A DNA stretch of 53,963 nt, taken from Periweissella ghanensis (GTDB taxonomy: Bacteria; Bacillota; Bacilli; Lactobacillales; Lactobacillaceae). How positions within the stretch are numbered: position 1 is the first letter of the stretch; each line of letters opens with the position of its first letter. Under the pieces are notes generated by a model. It was not told the DNA's origin. It searched no databases and worked only from the letters and a program-made list of their open reading frames with translations. The stretch covers positions 1 to 53,963 of the forward strand of contig NZ_CAKKNT010000013.1 of assembly GCF_918814755.1 (NCBI RefSeq), in the 5' to 3' direction. The position numbers were made by a program, and so were the translations under genes. Below, in pieces: positions 1 to 9,620 of the stretch.

Positions 1-143
1 AATTTACTAGCGAAATTGACATTCGCAAATTTGTTTAACTCTGAAATTTAATTTCAAAGTACTTACACATTTGATTGTCAAAACTTTATTCAGTTTTCAA
101 AGATCTACGTTATTGTTAACAACTTAATATGTCGTAACAACAT
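1..143 (-). other. 5' leader of an rRNA operon lying left of the window
   Basis: Read on the minus strand, this AT-rich stretch follows two strong tandem promoters. It contains a boxA-like antitermination motif (CTTTGAAAACTGAATAAAG, about 85-103) of the kind found before 16S and 23S genes in Lactobacillales. No ORF is present. I infer the leader of an rrn operon whose 16S gene begins beyond position 1. The rRNA itself is not visible, so this rests on promoter and leader features only. Confidence 0.65.
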
Positions 144-149
144 TTATTA

Positions 150-178
150 ATATTACCAGATGTTTAACTCTTCGTCAA
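150..178 (-). promoter_or_regulatory. rrn-type promoter P2
   Basis: Minus-strand -35 TTGACG (173-178) and -10 TAATAT (150-155) are separated by exactly 17 bp. It is the proximal member of a tandem pair, with start point near 143, typical of rRNA promoters. Confidence 0.65.
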
Positions 179-256
179 CAACTTTTTTAAATTAATTTTT
201 CGAAAGCTTTCTGAACAACTTGTAATTAAGTTATCCGCTCGCTTAGGACTTAAACT

Positions 257-285
257 ATATTACTAGGACTTGTAGTAATAGTCAA
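257..285 (-). promoter_or_regulatory. rrn-type promoter P1
   Basis: Minus-strand -35 TTGACT (280-285) and -10 TAATAT (257-262) have a 17-bp spacer. Upstream (286-340) is A/T-tract DNA resembling an UP element. It lies 107 bp from P2 and shares its -10 hexamer. Positions 300-541 hold no gene; I see only AT-rich DNA there. Confidence 0.65.
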
Positions 286-541
286 CACTTTTTGAGTATT
301 TTTTTATTATTTCAAACTAAAAAGTAAAAACACGGCGTAAAAGCCTATTAAATCAAGGTTTATTCCGATAATAAAAAAACGAAATCATTCGTATTTCTAC
401 TAATAATTCCGCTTATTATTGTAAATTTTCACGCGCTTTATTTTAAAAGAGACCCGTTAAAACTCATATAATTAGTTCATTGCACCTTTTTTCGATAATT
501 GATTACTTAAGTGGCAACGGTTTACATCATTAATTAACCGA

Positions 542-1768
542 TTAATGCGCATTCGTTTGGTTTATTTTAGCCACACTTATCAATAAGATTCCTAACACAA
601 TGGTCAAAACGCCCGTTGCCTGCCATAACATAATAGTTGGTACCCGCACCCACGCTGCTAAATAACTAATTACCGAGAAAAAGGCAAACGTTGATGTGGT
701 TAAGGCATGCATGGCGGCAATATCGCCAACATTAAATGAACGATACATCAACTTTTCAAAGACATTCCCTGACATCCCCATAAAAATTCCCGCCAATAAT
801 AGTAGCAATAACCGGATAACATTCGGTAACGGTAAGGTAATTACGATAAAACAGATCCCCGAAATCAAATAATCACAGGCAAAAAAAGTTGGTGCACTCC
901 ATTTAACTAATGGTGCTAAAGCCCCGCCTAATAAATCACCCACTTTTTGTGTCGCACTAACAATGGCAAAAAATGCTACCGCAATCCCCAGTTCTTTCAT
1001 CGTTAATGGTAACAATTCAAATAGCAAGCCAGTTATCCCACCTAAGATTGCTTCAAATAAAATAATTAAGAATGCCGGCATGGTATGGGTAAATTGGTAC
1101 AAGGCGGTTTGCATTTGTTTGAAATACGAACTAGTTTGCACCATATCTACTGCATCCGCTTCTTCATTAATTACTGACAGGTTTGCATTTGGTACATAAC
1201 TAATTAATAGATAGCAGCCAATTCCTAGCGGGGCACTTATAAAGCTTGCCCACAATAACCAGGTACTGCCATGGGCTAATAAAATAAATGAACTAACGAC
1301 ACTCGTAATAATCGTTAAGCCCGTACTCATAAAGTATTGTAAATCAACTGACTTTTCAATCGCGGCTTCATCTTCTTGAAAAATAACCGGAATGAAGCCG
1401 ATCTCAACTGAACCTGAAATCGTCGTGGCAATACTTAATAGTAGATATAACGTCCCAACTAAAATTAACGCTTGGTTCGTGAGGAGTAAACTACCACCAA
1501 TGATCAGCGCTACGGTGGCAATTACTTGTAACATAATGAGGATTGCTTTACTATTTTTAATTCGGCCCAAGATTGGTGCGCCCATGGCAATCAACGCTGG
1601 TGGTAAAGCTGCTAAAATACCAAAGCTTCCTAATACGCGGGCTGAGACGTGATATTGTTGGACTAACAAGTATAGTAAAACGACACTATAGCTACTAAAG
1701 GCAATTAACAATAACCCCTGCCCTAGTAGCAATTTAATTAGATTCGTTTGTTTTGTTTTGTTTTGCAT
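542..1768 (-). CDS. MFS-family transporter, substrate unknown
   Basis: A 408-residue, very hydrophobic protein with about 12 predicted membrane segments and the usual Major Facilitator organisation of two six-helix halves joined by a polar loop (about 195-215). The start chosen is the ATG at 1768, because AGGAG lies 8 nt upstream; an in-frame ATG 15 codons earlier has no ribosome site. It resembles the unspecific drug/macrolide-efflux-like MFS proteins of lactobacilli, but no residue lets me name a substrate. It is a single gene, transcribed towards the putative rRNA operon, with a terminator between it and ltaS. Confidence 0.8.
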   Translation of the reverse strand: MQNKTKQTNLIKLLLGQGLLLIAFSSYSVVLLYLLVQQYHVSARVLGSFGILAALPPALIAMGAPILGRIKNSKAILIMLQVIATVALIIGGSLLLTNQALILVGTLYLLLSIATTISGSVEIGFIPVIFQEDEAAIEKSVDLQYFMSTGLTIITSVVSSFILLAHGSTWLLWASFISAPLGIGCYLLISYVPNANLSVINEEADAVDMVQTSSYFKQMQTALYQFTHTMPAFLIILFEAILGGITGLLFELLPLTMKELGIAVAFFAIVSATQKVGDLLGGALAPLVKWSAPTFFACDYLISGICFIVITLPLPNVIRLLLLLLAGIFMGMSGNVFEKLMYRSFNVGDIAAMHALTTSTFAFFSVISYLAAWVRVPTIMLWQATGVLTIVLGILLISVAKINQTNAH

Positions 1769-1913
1769 ATTGTTCCATCTCCTAAACCATCCATCGAATG
1801 AACACCATTTCAACTTTTTCTTAACCTACATTAGATTTTTTTAATTATCTATCGATTAGGTAACATTCTAAAACATTCATAACTATCTGTAAACACAAAA
1901 TGCTTATCTAAGC

Positions 1914-1942
1914 ATAAAAAAAGCAACCGTTCGCGGTTGCTT
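1914..1942 (-). terminator. Terminator of the LTA synthase gene
   Basis: Nine-bp perfect stem (1921-1929 with 1934-1942) and a 4-nt loop, flanked by an A-run on the left and a T-run on the right, so it could stop transcription on both strands. It lies just past the minus-strand stop at 1949. Confidence 0.85.
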
Positions 1943-1948
1943 TTTTTA

Positions 1949-4033
1949 TTATTTAGCATCTTTTTTCAATTCAGGTGCATCGGTTTTATATAAATCAACG
2001 AGTGATTTATCGTGGTTACGTGCAAAGATACTTGAAGGCTCAGAAACTAAATCTTGCTTCAATGCTGCTTTCGTCTTAGCAGGGTTATAGTTGTAATCTT
2101 TACGGTTAACCTTCTTAAAGCCAGCTGGGGTGTAGAAACGGAGTAAGTCTCCTGTAATCACCTTATCTGAATCGGATAAGCTAGTATCAACATAGTCTTG
2201 GATTTTAGCAATCGCCTGTTTGGCGGCTGGATCCTTACTAAAGTCAATTTGCTTACCGGTTTGAGTGTAGAAGTATTGGTTTTGATACTTAATGTATTGT
2301 GGTGTTACAAAGTCACCATCACGGAATGGCACGATTGAAATATGCTTAGGTGATAATAAATCCGTTCCGAATTGAACGTAGTTATCGTCTTTAACCCCAA
2401 GTAAATCAAATAGAGTTGGTAAGACATCGATTTCACCACCATAAGTGTGGTTAATCCCACCCTTTAAACCAGGCATGTGAATCATAAATGGTACTTTTTG
2501 GAAGTTAGCTAAATCAGCATTAGTAACTTCAGGCTTGTTCAACAACTTAGCAATCGCTGGCCGGTGGTTATCAGAAATACCATAGTGGTCTCCGTATAGC
2601 ACAATCATACTGTTGTTGTATAATCCAGAAGCTTTCAACCATGCTAAGAATTCACCAAACGCTTGGTCAAGGTAGTGCGCTGTTTGCACGTAACCATCAA
2701 CTGTGTTATCACCAGTATTAAATGGCTTAATCGTTTGGTTTTGCTTATCTAAGTCATATGGGTAGTGGTTAGTAACCGTAATTACTTTAGCATAGAATGG
2801 TTGTGGTAATTGTTGAATGTATTGGGCTGTATCTTGCAAGAATATTTTATCCTTCATTCCGTAACCCACGTTGTAATTTGGATTATCAGCATCCTTGTAG
2901 AATGGTTTACTAAAGAAGTAATCATAACCCCATGATTTGTAGGCATTGTCTCGGTTCCAGAAACTAGCAACATCCCCGTGGAATGAAGCGGTTGTGTAAC
3001 CTTGTTGACTAAGAATAGCTGGGGCAGCTTGGAACGTGTTTGATGTTCCGTAGTTAACCATGGCTGAACCAGATGGTAAACCATAGAGTGAGTTTTCTAA
3101 CATCGTTTCCGCATCAGAAGTTTTACCTTGACCAACTTGGTTATAGAAGTTATCAAAACTCATCGTGCTTTGATCATGGTAGAACTTAGTCAAGTTAGGC
3201 ATAACTTCTTGCCCATCCCACTTATAGCCAATCATAAATTGTTGTAAACTTTCAAGGTGAATCACGAACACGTTCTTACCTTTAGCTTTACCAAAGTATT
3301 GAACGTTATCAGGGGCTTGGTGGCTATCGATAAATTTCAAGATAGGCTTGATATCTTTAGCACTGGCTGCTGAACGTGATGCTTCTTGCTTGTGGGTTTG
3401 GAAAATATTGAAAGCTAAGTATTCATTCAAACCTAAGTACTTAACGATGTAGTTGTTATCAAAGGTCCGTGTTAATAAACCAGAACGGTCGGCATTTGAA
3501 ATTCCAAAATCAGCAAAGATTAAGAAGAAACTTAAGGCCGTAATTGACAAAGCAAAACGCTTCTTAATTTTACGCTTATCAATTTTGATAACTTTAAAGA
3601 GTAGTAATAGTACTAAGACAATAATATCGACAAAGACGAAGAAATCACCTAAGTGAATAATTCCGCCAATGGCTTTATTCAAGTTATTATCAACTGAACT
3701 AGCACTCCCAATAATCGCTACTGATAAGAAATCAGAGAATTCACGATAGTAGAGGACGTTTGAAAAAATCCAGATTGATTCGAGTAAATTAATTAAAATC
3801 ATCAACCAGTAAGCTACGCGCCCCCGGAAGTATAATGCAATCCCTAGTAACAATAAAGTTGTTCCAATCGGATTTAAAATTAATAGAAAGTGTTGTAGTG
3901 GTCCTTGTGCGCCAAGTGTAAAATCAGTTTGGTAGACAATATATGTTTTTAACCAAATGAGAAACGCCGATAAGCAAAAGAAGCCCACCGTTGTTTGTAA
4001 ATTAGCGCCGAGCTTCTTAAAAAACTTCGACAT
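1949..4033 (-). CDS. ltaS: Lipoteichoic acid synthase (LtaS family)
   Basis: A 694-residue membrane-anchored phosphoglycerol transferase that polymerises glycerol-phosphate from phosphatidylglycerol onto the glycolipid anchor of lipoteichoic acid. Five membrane segments (about 12-32, 48-68, 74-95, 128-148, 160-177) precede an extracellular sulfatase-like domain. Metal and catalytic residues are visible: Glu261 (HLES), catalytic Thr305 (GKTSDAE) and the YGDHYG motif. The stretch SAASA near 221-225 may be a cleavage site releasing the enzyme domain. Start supported by GGAGGAGATAAC. The nearby glycosyltransferase gene probably makes its glycolipid acceptor. The family has paralogues (YfnI, YqgS), so the exact member is less certain. 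Confidence 0.92.
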   Translation of the reverse strand: MSKFFKKLGANLQTTVGFFCLSAFLIWLKTYIVYQTDFTLGAQGPLQHFLLILNPIGTTLLLLGIALYFRGRVAYWLMILINLLESIWIFSNVLYYREFSDFLSVAIIGSASSVDNNLNKAIGGIIHLGDFFVFVDIIVLVLLLLFKVIKIDKRKIKKRFALSITALSFFLIFADFGISNADRSGLLTRTFDNNYIVKYLGLNEYLAFNIFQTHKQEASRSAASAKDIKPILKFIDSHQAPDNVQYFGKAKGKNVFVIHLESLQQFMIGYKWDGQEVMPNLTKFYHDQSTMSFDNFYNQVGQGKTSDAETMLENSLYGLPSGSAMVNYGTSNTFQAAPAILSQQGYTTASFHGDVASFWNRDNAYKSWGYDYFFSKPFYKDADNPNYNVGYGMKDKIFLQDTAQYIQQLPQPFYAKVITVTNHYPYDLDKQNQTIKPFNTGDNTVDGYVQTAHYLDQAFGEFLAWLKASGLYNNSMIVLYGDHYGISDNHRPAIAKLLNKPEVTNADLANFQKVPFMIHMPGLKGGINHTYGGEIDVLPTLFDLLGVKDDNYVQFGTDLLSPKHISIVPFRDGDFVTPQYIKYQNQYFYTQTGKQIDFSKDPAAKQAIAKIQDYVDTSLSDSDKVITGDLLRFYTPAGFKKVNRKDYNYNPAKTKAALKQDLVSEPSSIFARNHDKSLVDLYKTDAPELKKDAK

Positions 4034-4145
4034 GTTATCTCCTCCATAAATACGTGTAACAGATTAATTATACTTAGGTTTAGCTAAAACACAAATACCG
4101 CCAACGGTATCTAAATAATTTTAAGCATTTTCTAAGCGCCTAAAT

Positions 4146-4179
4146 AAAAAAATAATCAAAAGTTCTTCGCTTTTGATTA
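4146..4179 (-). terminator. Terminator of the glycolipid operon
   Basis: Ten-bp perfect stem (4153-4162 with 4170-4179) with a 7-nt loop. On the minus strand a U-run follows (4146-4152), directly after the ykuJ stop. Confidence 0.88.
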
Positions 4180-4184
4180 CCCTT

Positions 4185-4430
4185 CTAAAATACTAATTGA
4201 AAGTCAACCAATTGATTATAAATCTCAATGGCAGCCAAATCGATATCATCAAAGATAAACGTCCCATTGTTTTGACGTTCAAAAATTGAAAACAACATTG
4301 TTTGATGGTCATATTCAACCGTACAAACATTGATACCGAATAAATCAAAATTGCGTTCTTGCTTTTGGTAAGCATAATCACTCACCATAACGCGTAATCG
4401 TTTTAAAACATGTTGTAAATTGGGATCCAT
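4185..4430 (-). CDS. YkuJ-like small protein (DUF1797)
   Basis: An 81-residue soluble protein matching the YkuJ/DUF1797 pattern by eye: a central FDLFG...C.VEY segment, an aromatic-rich strand (LFSIFE) and the family's terminal signature FDDIDLAAIEIYNQL. The function of the family is unknown. It starts 2 nt after the stop of the flippase-like gene, with its ribosome site (AAGGAAGAG) inside that gene, so it is the last gene of a three-gene operon. Confidence 0.75.
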   Translation of the reverse strand: MDPNLQHVLKRLRVMVSDYAYQKQERNFDLFGINVCTVEYDHQTMLFSIFERQNNGTFIFDDIDLAAIEIYNQLVDFQLVF

Positions 4431-4432
4431 TG

Positions 4433-5494
4433 TTACTCTTCCTTCTGTTTAAGCCAGTCTTGAGCACCTTCAATGCGATCAGCGCGAATATTAAAGGCAA
4501 TCATCCCCGCAAACATCCCAAAGTAGTAAGTTAGGAAGCGCCAAATGAACATTGCCAATACTAAATCCGTTGGCACATTAATAAAACTACTAAAAAGTGA
4601 TTGAAAACTAACTTCAGCCCCACCAGAACCACCTGGAATTGGGAAAATAGAAATTACCATGACAATCAGGACATGTAATGACGTAATTAAAATATAGTTA
4701 ATGTGGGTATAGCCAAGGGCTAACAGAATGAAATACGGAATTGAATAGTAAAACATTAACTGAATACTGGTTAACACTAACCCTTTAACCATTAAGCCAA
4801 TATTACTTGTCATCCGCACACTTTCTTTATGGAAGTTTTGCAAGCGTACATCCACCCATTGGCTAATACGATGATACCGTTCCAAACGTTTCTCCTTACC
4901 ACCAAGCCCGACAACTTTAACGGTCTTCAAAAGCAAGTTGGTCATTCGTTTGGTAAAACCATACCAAAACATGACTAAAATTAAACCAACAATGACTGCA
5001 AAGTGAATTAAAAAGCCAAAAATCATTAAATATTTAAGGACATGTACTTTATCAGCTAAAAAATGTGAGCCCACGATTAACGCCCAAAAGAAATTCAACA
5101 CAATCACGAATTGGTAAACCACAAACTTCATTAATAAAATTGCCGTGGCATACCCTGGTTCAACCCCGGCTTGCATCATCGCCATAATTTGAAACGGTTG
5201 ACCCCCACTGGCAAACGGGGTAATCCCATTCCCAAGTTGTTCAACTAACGGAACGCGCAATGCATCTTTAAACGTAAATCCATGAACCCGATCACCAACA
5301 AACACTTTAACGATGACGGCTTCAATGACTAAATAGGCAATAATACATAAAATTGCCACTAACAGCCACCAAATATTAATTGTCAAAATATCGTGAAACA
5401 ACAATTTCATATTAACATCGCGTAATGAGTACCCCATAATGGCTACTCCAATCGCAAGCATAATAATCAAAACAATGCGGTTATTCTTGGACAT
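4433..5494 (-). CDS. Flippase-like integral membrane protein (UPF0104/MprF N-domain type)
   Basis: A 353-residue protein with about eight membrane segments, resembling the lysylphosphatidylglycerol synthase transmembrane (YbhN/UPF0104) family; the motif GNGITPFASGGQP and the late FPIPGGSGGAE are typical. I prefer the ATG at 5494, which has GGAG six nt upstream, over the TTG four codons earlier. It lies 21 nt after the glycosyltransferase gene. That pairing is common in lactobacilli and suggests a role in moving a glycolipid across the membrane for LTA anchoring. This role is inferred from context, not shown by the sequence. Confidence 0.8.
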   Translation of the reverse strand: MSKNNRIVLIIMLAIGVAIMGYSLRDVNMKLLFHDILTINIWWLLVAILCIIAYLVIEAVIVKVFVGDRVHGFTFKDALRVPLVEQLGNGITPFASGGQPFQIMAMMQAGVEPGYATAILLMKFVVYQFVIVLNFFWALIVGSHFLADKVHVLKYLMIFGFLIHFAVIVGLILVMFWYGFTKRMTNLLLKTVKVVGLGGKEKRLERYHRISQWVDVRLQNFHKESVRMTSNIGLMVKGLVLTSIQLMFYYSIPYFILLALGYTHINYILITSLHVLIVMVISIFPIPGGSGGAEVSFQSLFSSFINVPTDLVLAMFIWRFLTYYFGMFAGMIAFNIRADRIEGAQDWLKQKEE

Positions 5495-5515
5495 ACTAGA
5501 CTCCAATTACTGAGG

Positions 5516-6724
5516 CTATCTTTTGAACGGATTACTAAATGCTCCAAAAATCGAATCACTATTCCGGTCATCATCAGCCTGATATTCATTAATTACTGCT
5601 TCATAGAACTTCAACATTTCCGTACCAAAATGTTCGGCACTTACTTCGTTAATTTTGGCATCGCGTTTTGCTAAATCCCCGACTTGCGCCGTTTTATTTA
5701 AATACGGTAATAGCGCAACGGCCAATTCATCAACATCATCTAGGCCAACGCCAATACTTGGATCCGTAATTAAGTCTTTAACATACGGACTATTCATCAC
5801 TACGATTGGCGTATGTGCAGTTAGTGCTTCTAGATATGTTAACCCTTGTGATTCAGATTGTGAAGATGAAACAAAGACATCGGCCATCGCATAATAGCGT
5901 GGAACATCAGTATGCTCAATCATCCCCGTAAAAATAACACTATCGCTAATTCCAAGGGTATCAACGTGGTCGGTTAACGATTGGCGGGCGGGGCCATCCC
6001 CAGCAATGACTAATTTAGCCGCCGCATTTTTACTCAAAACTGCTTGAAAGGCATCAATCGTGTCTTCAATATTTTTTTCAAACGCTAACCGTCCCAATGA
6101 TAAGGCCACCGGCGTTGCCGCCGTTAAGCCTAATTGTTGCCGAAGGTCTTGGGTTTGTGCTGCGGTGACATTATGGTGCACATCCACCCCGGTTGGAATT
6201 ATCCGGATTGGTGCGGTGACACCATACGCAACCATCGTCTCATACACTAATTGGGATGGGGCAACCACCCCTTCCATGTTCTTTAAATAGTTGCGAACAG
6301 CCGTTTTAACCGTCCGTGGCCCAATTAATTTACCATTGGCAACATAATGTAAATAATCTTGGTACATTGTATGGTACGTATGAATTGCAGGAATCTTTAA
6401 ACTAAAGGCCACAAATTTACCCATGAGGCCCATTGAAAATTCAGTTTGGGTGTGCACAATATCTAAATTCAACTCTTTGGCAATTTGCACAGCATGTAAG
6501 GCACCACTATACGCTAGTCGCCGATCTGGAAAACCGGTAAACGGGAAACTTGGAAACCGAAAAATATTACGTTCATACACATTGCGGCTAACTTTAGGGT
6601 CATTTGAAGTAAAAATATAAACTTGATGCCCCATTTGTTCCAACGTATCCCGAAGGATTGAAATCGACGTTGCTACCCCACTAACTTGTGGGTAGTACGT
6701 ATCGGTAAATAATCCAATATTCAT
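5516..6724 (-). CDS. GT4 glycosyltransferase, probable diacylglycerol glucosyltransferase
   Basis: A 402-residue GT-B fold enzyme. The N-terminus (MNIGLFTDTYYPQVSGVATS) is typical of 1,2-diacylglycerol 3-glucosyltransferases (LafA/alMGS type). The donor-site half carries SLGRLAFEKNIE, IAGDGPARQSL, FTGMI and the EX7E-like SESQGLTYLEAL. It probably adds glucose from UDP-glucose to diacylglycerol at the inner membrane face, making the anchor for lipoteichoic acid. It is the first gene of the operon with the flippase-like gene and ykuJ, and has AAGGAGG nine nt before the ATG. Sugar specificity cannot be read from sequence. Confidence 0.85.
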   Translation of the reverse strand: MNIGLFTDTYYPQVSGVATSISILRDTLEQMGHQVYIFTSNDPKVSRNVYERNIFRFPSFPFTGFPDRRLAYSGALHAVQIAKELNLDIVHTQTEFSMGLMGKFVAFSLKIPAIHTYHTMYQDYLHYVANGKLIGPRTVKTAVRNYLKNMEGVVAPSQLVYETMVAYGVTAPIRIIPTGVDVHHNVTAAQTQDLRQQLGLTAATPVALSLGRLAFEKNIEDTIDAFQAVLSKNAAAKLVIAGDGPARQSLTDHVDTLGISDSVIFTGMIEHTDVPRYYAMADVFVSSSQSESQGLTYLEALTAHTPIVVMNSPYVKDLITDPSIGVGLDDVDELAVALLPYLNKTAQVGDLAKRDAKINEVSAEHFGTEMLKFYEAVINEYQADDDRNSDSIFGAFSNPFKR

Positions 6725-6942
6725 CCAGCAACCTCCTTTTTAGAATTTAAATAAACAGAAAATAAAACTTAACAGGTACACATTATAGCAAAAATCCAAA
6801 TTTAAGTAAAAAAATTCCGCAGTCTGCACCTAACAATTAATTTATTTTATTGATATATCCACAAGAAACTTTACTATTTCAACAATAATAAAGAAATTAT
6901 TATCCCTTATTTATATTATACCAAGATTAAATTACGGCTTCC

Positions 6943-7005
6943 GTAAAAAAATAGAAGTCATTGCTGATAATCATAGGTTGATTATTCCGCGCAATAACTT
7001 CTATT
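6943..7005 (-). terminator. Terminator of ptsHI
   Basis: A long minus-strand stem (about 15 bp with one G-U pair; arms 6950-6964 and 6991-7005) encloses a 26-nt loop that can form a second short helix. It is followed by a U-run at 6943-6950, just after the ptsI stop codon. The rest of 6725-6942 is AT-rich DNA carrying the glycosyltransferase promoter region. Confidence 0.85.
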
Positions 7006-7013
7006 ATCAATAA

Positions 7014-8738
7014 TTATTTATTAGTGGTAGCTGCTTTAACTAATTCAGCGACTTCATCATTTGTATCAAGATCAAGGGCCTTTTCAGCTAATGCTTGCAT
7101 ATCGGTTGTTGATAAGTTTTTAATCAATGAACGAGCTTGCAAAATTGAAGTTGCACTCATTGAGAATTCATCTAAACCAAGACCGACTAGCAATGGTACG
7201 GCGATTGGATCACCACCCATTTCACCACAGACAGCCACAAACTTACCTTCTTTGTGGGCACAATCAATGGTGCGCTTGATTAAGCGTAGAATTGATGGGC
7301 TGTATGGTTGGTAAAGGTACGCGACCTTTTCATTACCACGGTCAGCGGCCATCGTGTATTGAATTAAGTCATTGGTTCCAATTGAGAAGAAATCAACTTC
7401 TTTCGCAAATTTATCAGCTAAAATGGCGGCAGAAGGAATTTCAATCATGATTCCAAGCTTAATATTATCATCAAACGCAACGCCTTCACTCTTCAATTCG
7501 GCCTTAACCGTTTCAAAGACTTCTTTAGCTGCGCGGAATTCAGGCAACGTAGCCACCATTGGGAACATAATCCAAAGCGTTCCAAAAGCTGATGCCCGAA
7601 CAAGGGCCCGCAATTGCGTCTTGAACATATCGGTTTTATCTAATGAAATCCGAATTGCTCGGTAACCAAGGAATGGGTTTTCTTCTTCAGGTAATGGCAT
7701 GTATGGTAATTTTTTATCACCACCAATATCCATTGTCCGGACCGTAACTGGTTTACCTTTCATACCTTCAAGAACTGTCTTGTAGGCTTCAAATTGATCT
7801 TCTTCTGAAGGCATTTCGCTTGAATCCATGTAGAGGAATTCAGTCCGATAAAGACCAATTCCTTCGGCACCGTTTTCAAGGACCGCTGGTAAATCTTTGG
7901 GTGTCCCAATATTGGCACCGGTCATGAATTTAACCCCATCAGCTGAAGTTGTTGGTTCGTCTTTTAAACGGGCCCATTCAGCTTTTTGCGCTAAGTAATC
8001 ATCACCAATTTGCTTATATTCAGCCACCGTGGCATCGTCTGGAGCAATAATGGCGTGACCATTAAGGCCATCAACGATTACTAATTCATCTTCGGCAATA
8101 TCAGTTGTCGCAACTTCAGTTCCAACGACGGCTGGAATTTCAAGCGTCCGCGCCATAATTGAAGAGTGGGATGTCCGACCACCCAAATCAGTTACAAATC
8201 CTTTAACAAATTTGCGATCTAATTGGGCCGTATCTGAAGGTGTCAAATCTTTGGCGATGATGACAACTTCTTCATCAATCAAAGCTGGGTTTGGCAAAGT
8301 GACGTTCAATAAGTGTGATAAAACACGTTTAGTAATATCACGAATATCAGCTGCCCGTTCTTGCATATATGCATTATCTGTCATTGCTTCAAACATCGCA
8401 ATATAACCATCAGTTACATCACTCAAGGCTGTTTCCGCATTAACTTGGTCTTTTTCAATTTGTTGTTGGATTGCACCAACAAGTTCTGGATCAGAAAGAA
8501 TCGTAAGGTGTGCTTCAAAAACTTCGGCTTCTTCCGCCCCTAAGTTTTCAACTGCCTTAGCCTTAATCTTAGTCAAATCTGCCTTAGATGCATCAAAGGC
8601 CGCAGTTAAGCGGCCTTTTTCTGCATCAACATCAGTAATTGATGTTTTAGCAAAAGACAAATCAGGATCAACTAATTTATAAGCCTTAGCAATTGCCACA
8701 CCATTACTGGCTGCAATACCGCTAATCTTTTTAGTCAT
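7014..8738 (-). CDS. ptsI: PTS Enzyme I (phosphoenolpyruvate-protein phosphotransferase)
   Basis: A 574-residue cytoplasmic enzyme that takes phosphate from PEP and passes it to HPr, the entry step of all PTS sugar uptake. The swivelling domain carries the phospho-accepting His191 in [13 protein letters not shown]. The C-terminal PEP-binding barrel shows [12 protein letters not shown], the [11 protein letters not shown] strand and the CGEMGGDP motif. Length is standard. The start codon overlaps the ptsH stop by one base (TAATG), so translation is coupled to ptsH. Confidence 0.97.
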   Translation of the reverse strand: MTKKISGIAASNGVAIAKAYKLVDPDLSFAKTSITDVDAEKGRLTAAFDASKADLTKIKAKAVENLGAEEAEVFEAHLTILSDPELVGAIQQQIEKDQVNAETALSDVTDGYIAMFEAMTDNAYMQERAADIRDITKRVLSHLLNVTLPNPALIDEEVVIIAKDLTPSDTAQLDRKFVKGFVTDLGGRTSHSSIMARTLEIPAVVGTEVATTDIAEDELVIVDGLNGHAIIAPDDATVAEYKQIGDDYLAQKAEWARLKDEPTTSADGVKFMTGANIGTPKDLPAVLENGAEGIGLYRTEFLYMDSSEMPSEEDQFEAYKTVLEGMKGKPVTVRTMDIGGDKKLPYMPLPEEENPFLGYRAIRISLDKTDMFKTQLRALVRASAFGTLWIMFPMVATLPEFRAAKEVFETVKAELKSEGVAFDDNIKLGIMIEIPSAAILADKFAKEVDFFSIGTNDLIQYTMAADRGNEKVAYLYQPYSPSILRLIKRTIDCAHKEGKFVAVCGEMGGDPIAVPLLVGLGLDEFSMSATSILQARSLIKNLSTTDMQALAEKALDLDTNDEVAELVKAATTNK

Positions 8739-9004
8739 TAGTCTGATAAGCCTTCTTTCTTCATAGTGTCTTCGATAGCAGCAATTGCGTCTGCTTCGTC
8801 TGAACCATTTGCAGAAATCACAACGTCTGAACCTTGGCCAACACCGAGTGACATAACACCCATGATTGACTTCAAGTTAACATCCTTACCTTCGTAAGCA
8901 AGTGTAACATCAGCACTAAACTTAGAAGCAGTTTGTACCAATAAAGTTGCTGGACGTGCGTGAATACCTGATTCTGCTACAATGTGAAAGTTGCGTGATT
9001 CCAT
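8738..9004 (-). CDS. ptsH: HPr phosphocarrier protein
   Basis: An 88-residue PTS phosphocarrier. His15 (GIHARPAT) receives phosphate from Enzyme I. Ser46 (NLKSIMGV) is the HPr kinase site whose phosphorylated form is the CcpA co-repressor, so this protein links to the cre sites seen elsewhere in the window. Start chosen at the ATG at 9004, with AAGGAG ten nt upstream; an earlier in-frame ATG adds 22 residues unlike HPr. Confidence 0.97.
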   Translation of the reverse strand: MESRNFHIVAESGIHARPATLLVQTASKFSADVTLAYEGKDVNLKSIMGVMSLGVGQGSDVVISANGSDEADAIAAIEDTMKKEGLSD

Positions 9005-9083
9005 AATGAAAGTTCTCCTTGTTTGAACAAATATTAGATAAGGGCAAGCATCAATCTTTGAGTCTACCAAACCTTATGTCATT

Positions 9084-9112
9084 ATCATAACCAAAATGAA
9101 AACGTTTTACAA
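9084..9112 (-). promoter_or_regulatory. ptsHI promoter with an imperfect cre-like palindrome
   Basis: Minus-strand -35 TTGTAA (9107-9112), 17-bp spacer and -10 TATGAT (9084-9089). The spacer contains TGTAAAACGTTTTCA, a palindrome resembling cre but one base too long at the centre. The promoter call is reasonable; CcpA binding here is doubtful. The remaining gap (to 9295) is AT-rich with no gene visible. Confidence 0.55.
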
Positions 9113-9295
9113 GCAATTTCATATACAAAAATGCTAAGTTATTACATTTTCTTAAAACGTTTATTTAATAACATTGTAAAGGCTTACATTTTTAATTTAC
9201 ATTTTTGAAAATCTTTGTGAAATCGCTGTAACCGGCACTAATTTTAAATGCCTATTTTAAAGTAATTTTACGCAGTATTTCATAAAAAACTTTGC

Positions 9296-9478
9296 TCACC
9301 GCTCAACTTGTTGGGTATAAGTAACTTGGCCACCTCGGCTAGCTACGCCCCGAATTTGATTTTGATATGGATAGGTTTGCCAAATTTGGTGAAATGCCGT
9401 AAATTCATCAACCGTTACCACAAATTCGGCCATTTCACCTTGGCGTACTGCTTCCAATAATGCAAAATAATCTTTCAT
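9296..9478 (-). CDS. Small conserved-looking hypothetical protein
   Basis: A 60-residue soluble protein that I cannot assign to a named family. The ATG is preceded by GAGG at proper spacing (7 nt), which argues for a real gene. The N-terminal part is acidic and helical; the C-terminal part (YQNQIRGVASRGGQVTYTQ) is basic with a Gly-Gly turn. It is divergent from clpE, sharing the heat-shock operator region, so it may respond to the same signals. I see no catalytic motif. Confidence 0.6.
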   Translation of the reverse strand: MKDYFALLEAVRQGEMAEFVVTVDEFTAFHQIWQTYPYQNQIRGVASRGGQVTYTQQVER

Positions 9479-9576
9479 CGTTTAACCTCATTTCTGATCA
9501 GTAAATAAAATTACCTAGTCTTTAATTTTCACGCGAACGCTTAGTAATTGCAAGCCTTTTTCACGAATCACATCAA

Positions 9577-9603
9577 TTAGCACTTGAATTAAAAGAGTGC
9601 TAA
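9577..9603 (+). promoter_or_regulatory. CIRCE element (HrcA operator) upstream of clpE
   Basis: TTAGCACTT, a 9-bp spacer, then GAGTGCTAA. This matches the CIRCE consensus (TTAGCACTC-N9-GAGTGCTAA) at 17 of 18 arm positions, with exact spacing. It lies just upstream of the clpE -35 box. HrcA is the known ligand of CIRCE; control of clpE by HrcA is inferred. Confidence 0.88.
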
Positions 9604-9620
9604 TTTTTTAAGCATTTCAG

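Noticed and set aside
9097-9110. cre site at ptsH
   Set aside because: The palindrome has one extra central base compared with the cre consensus, so it was listed only as a weak cre-like sequence.
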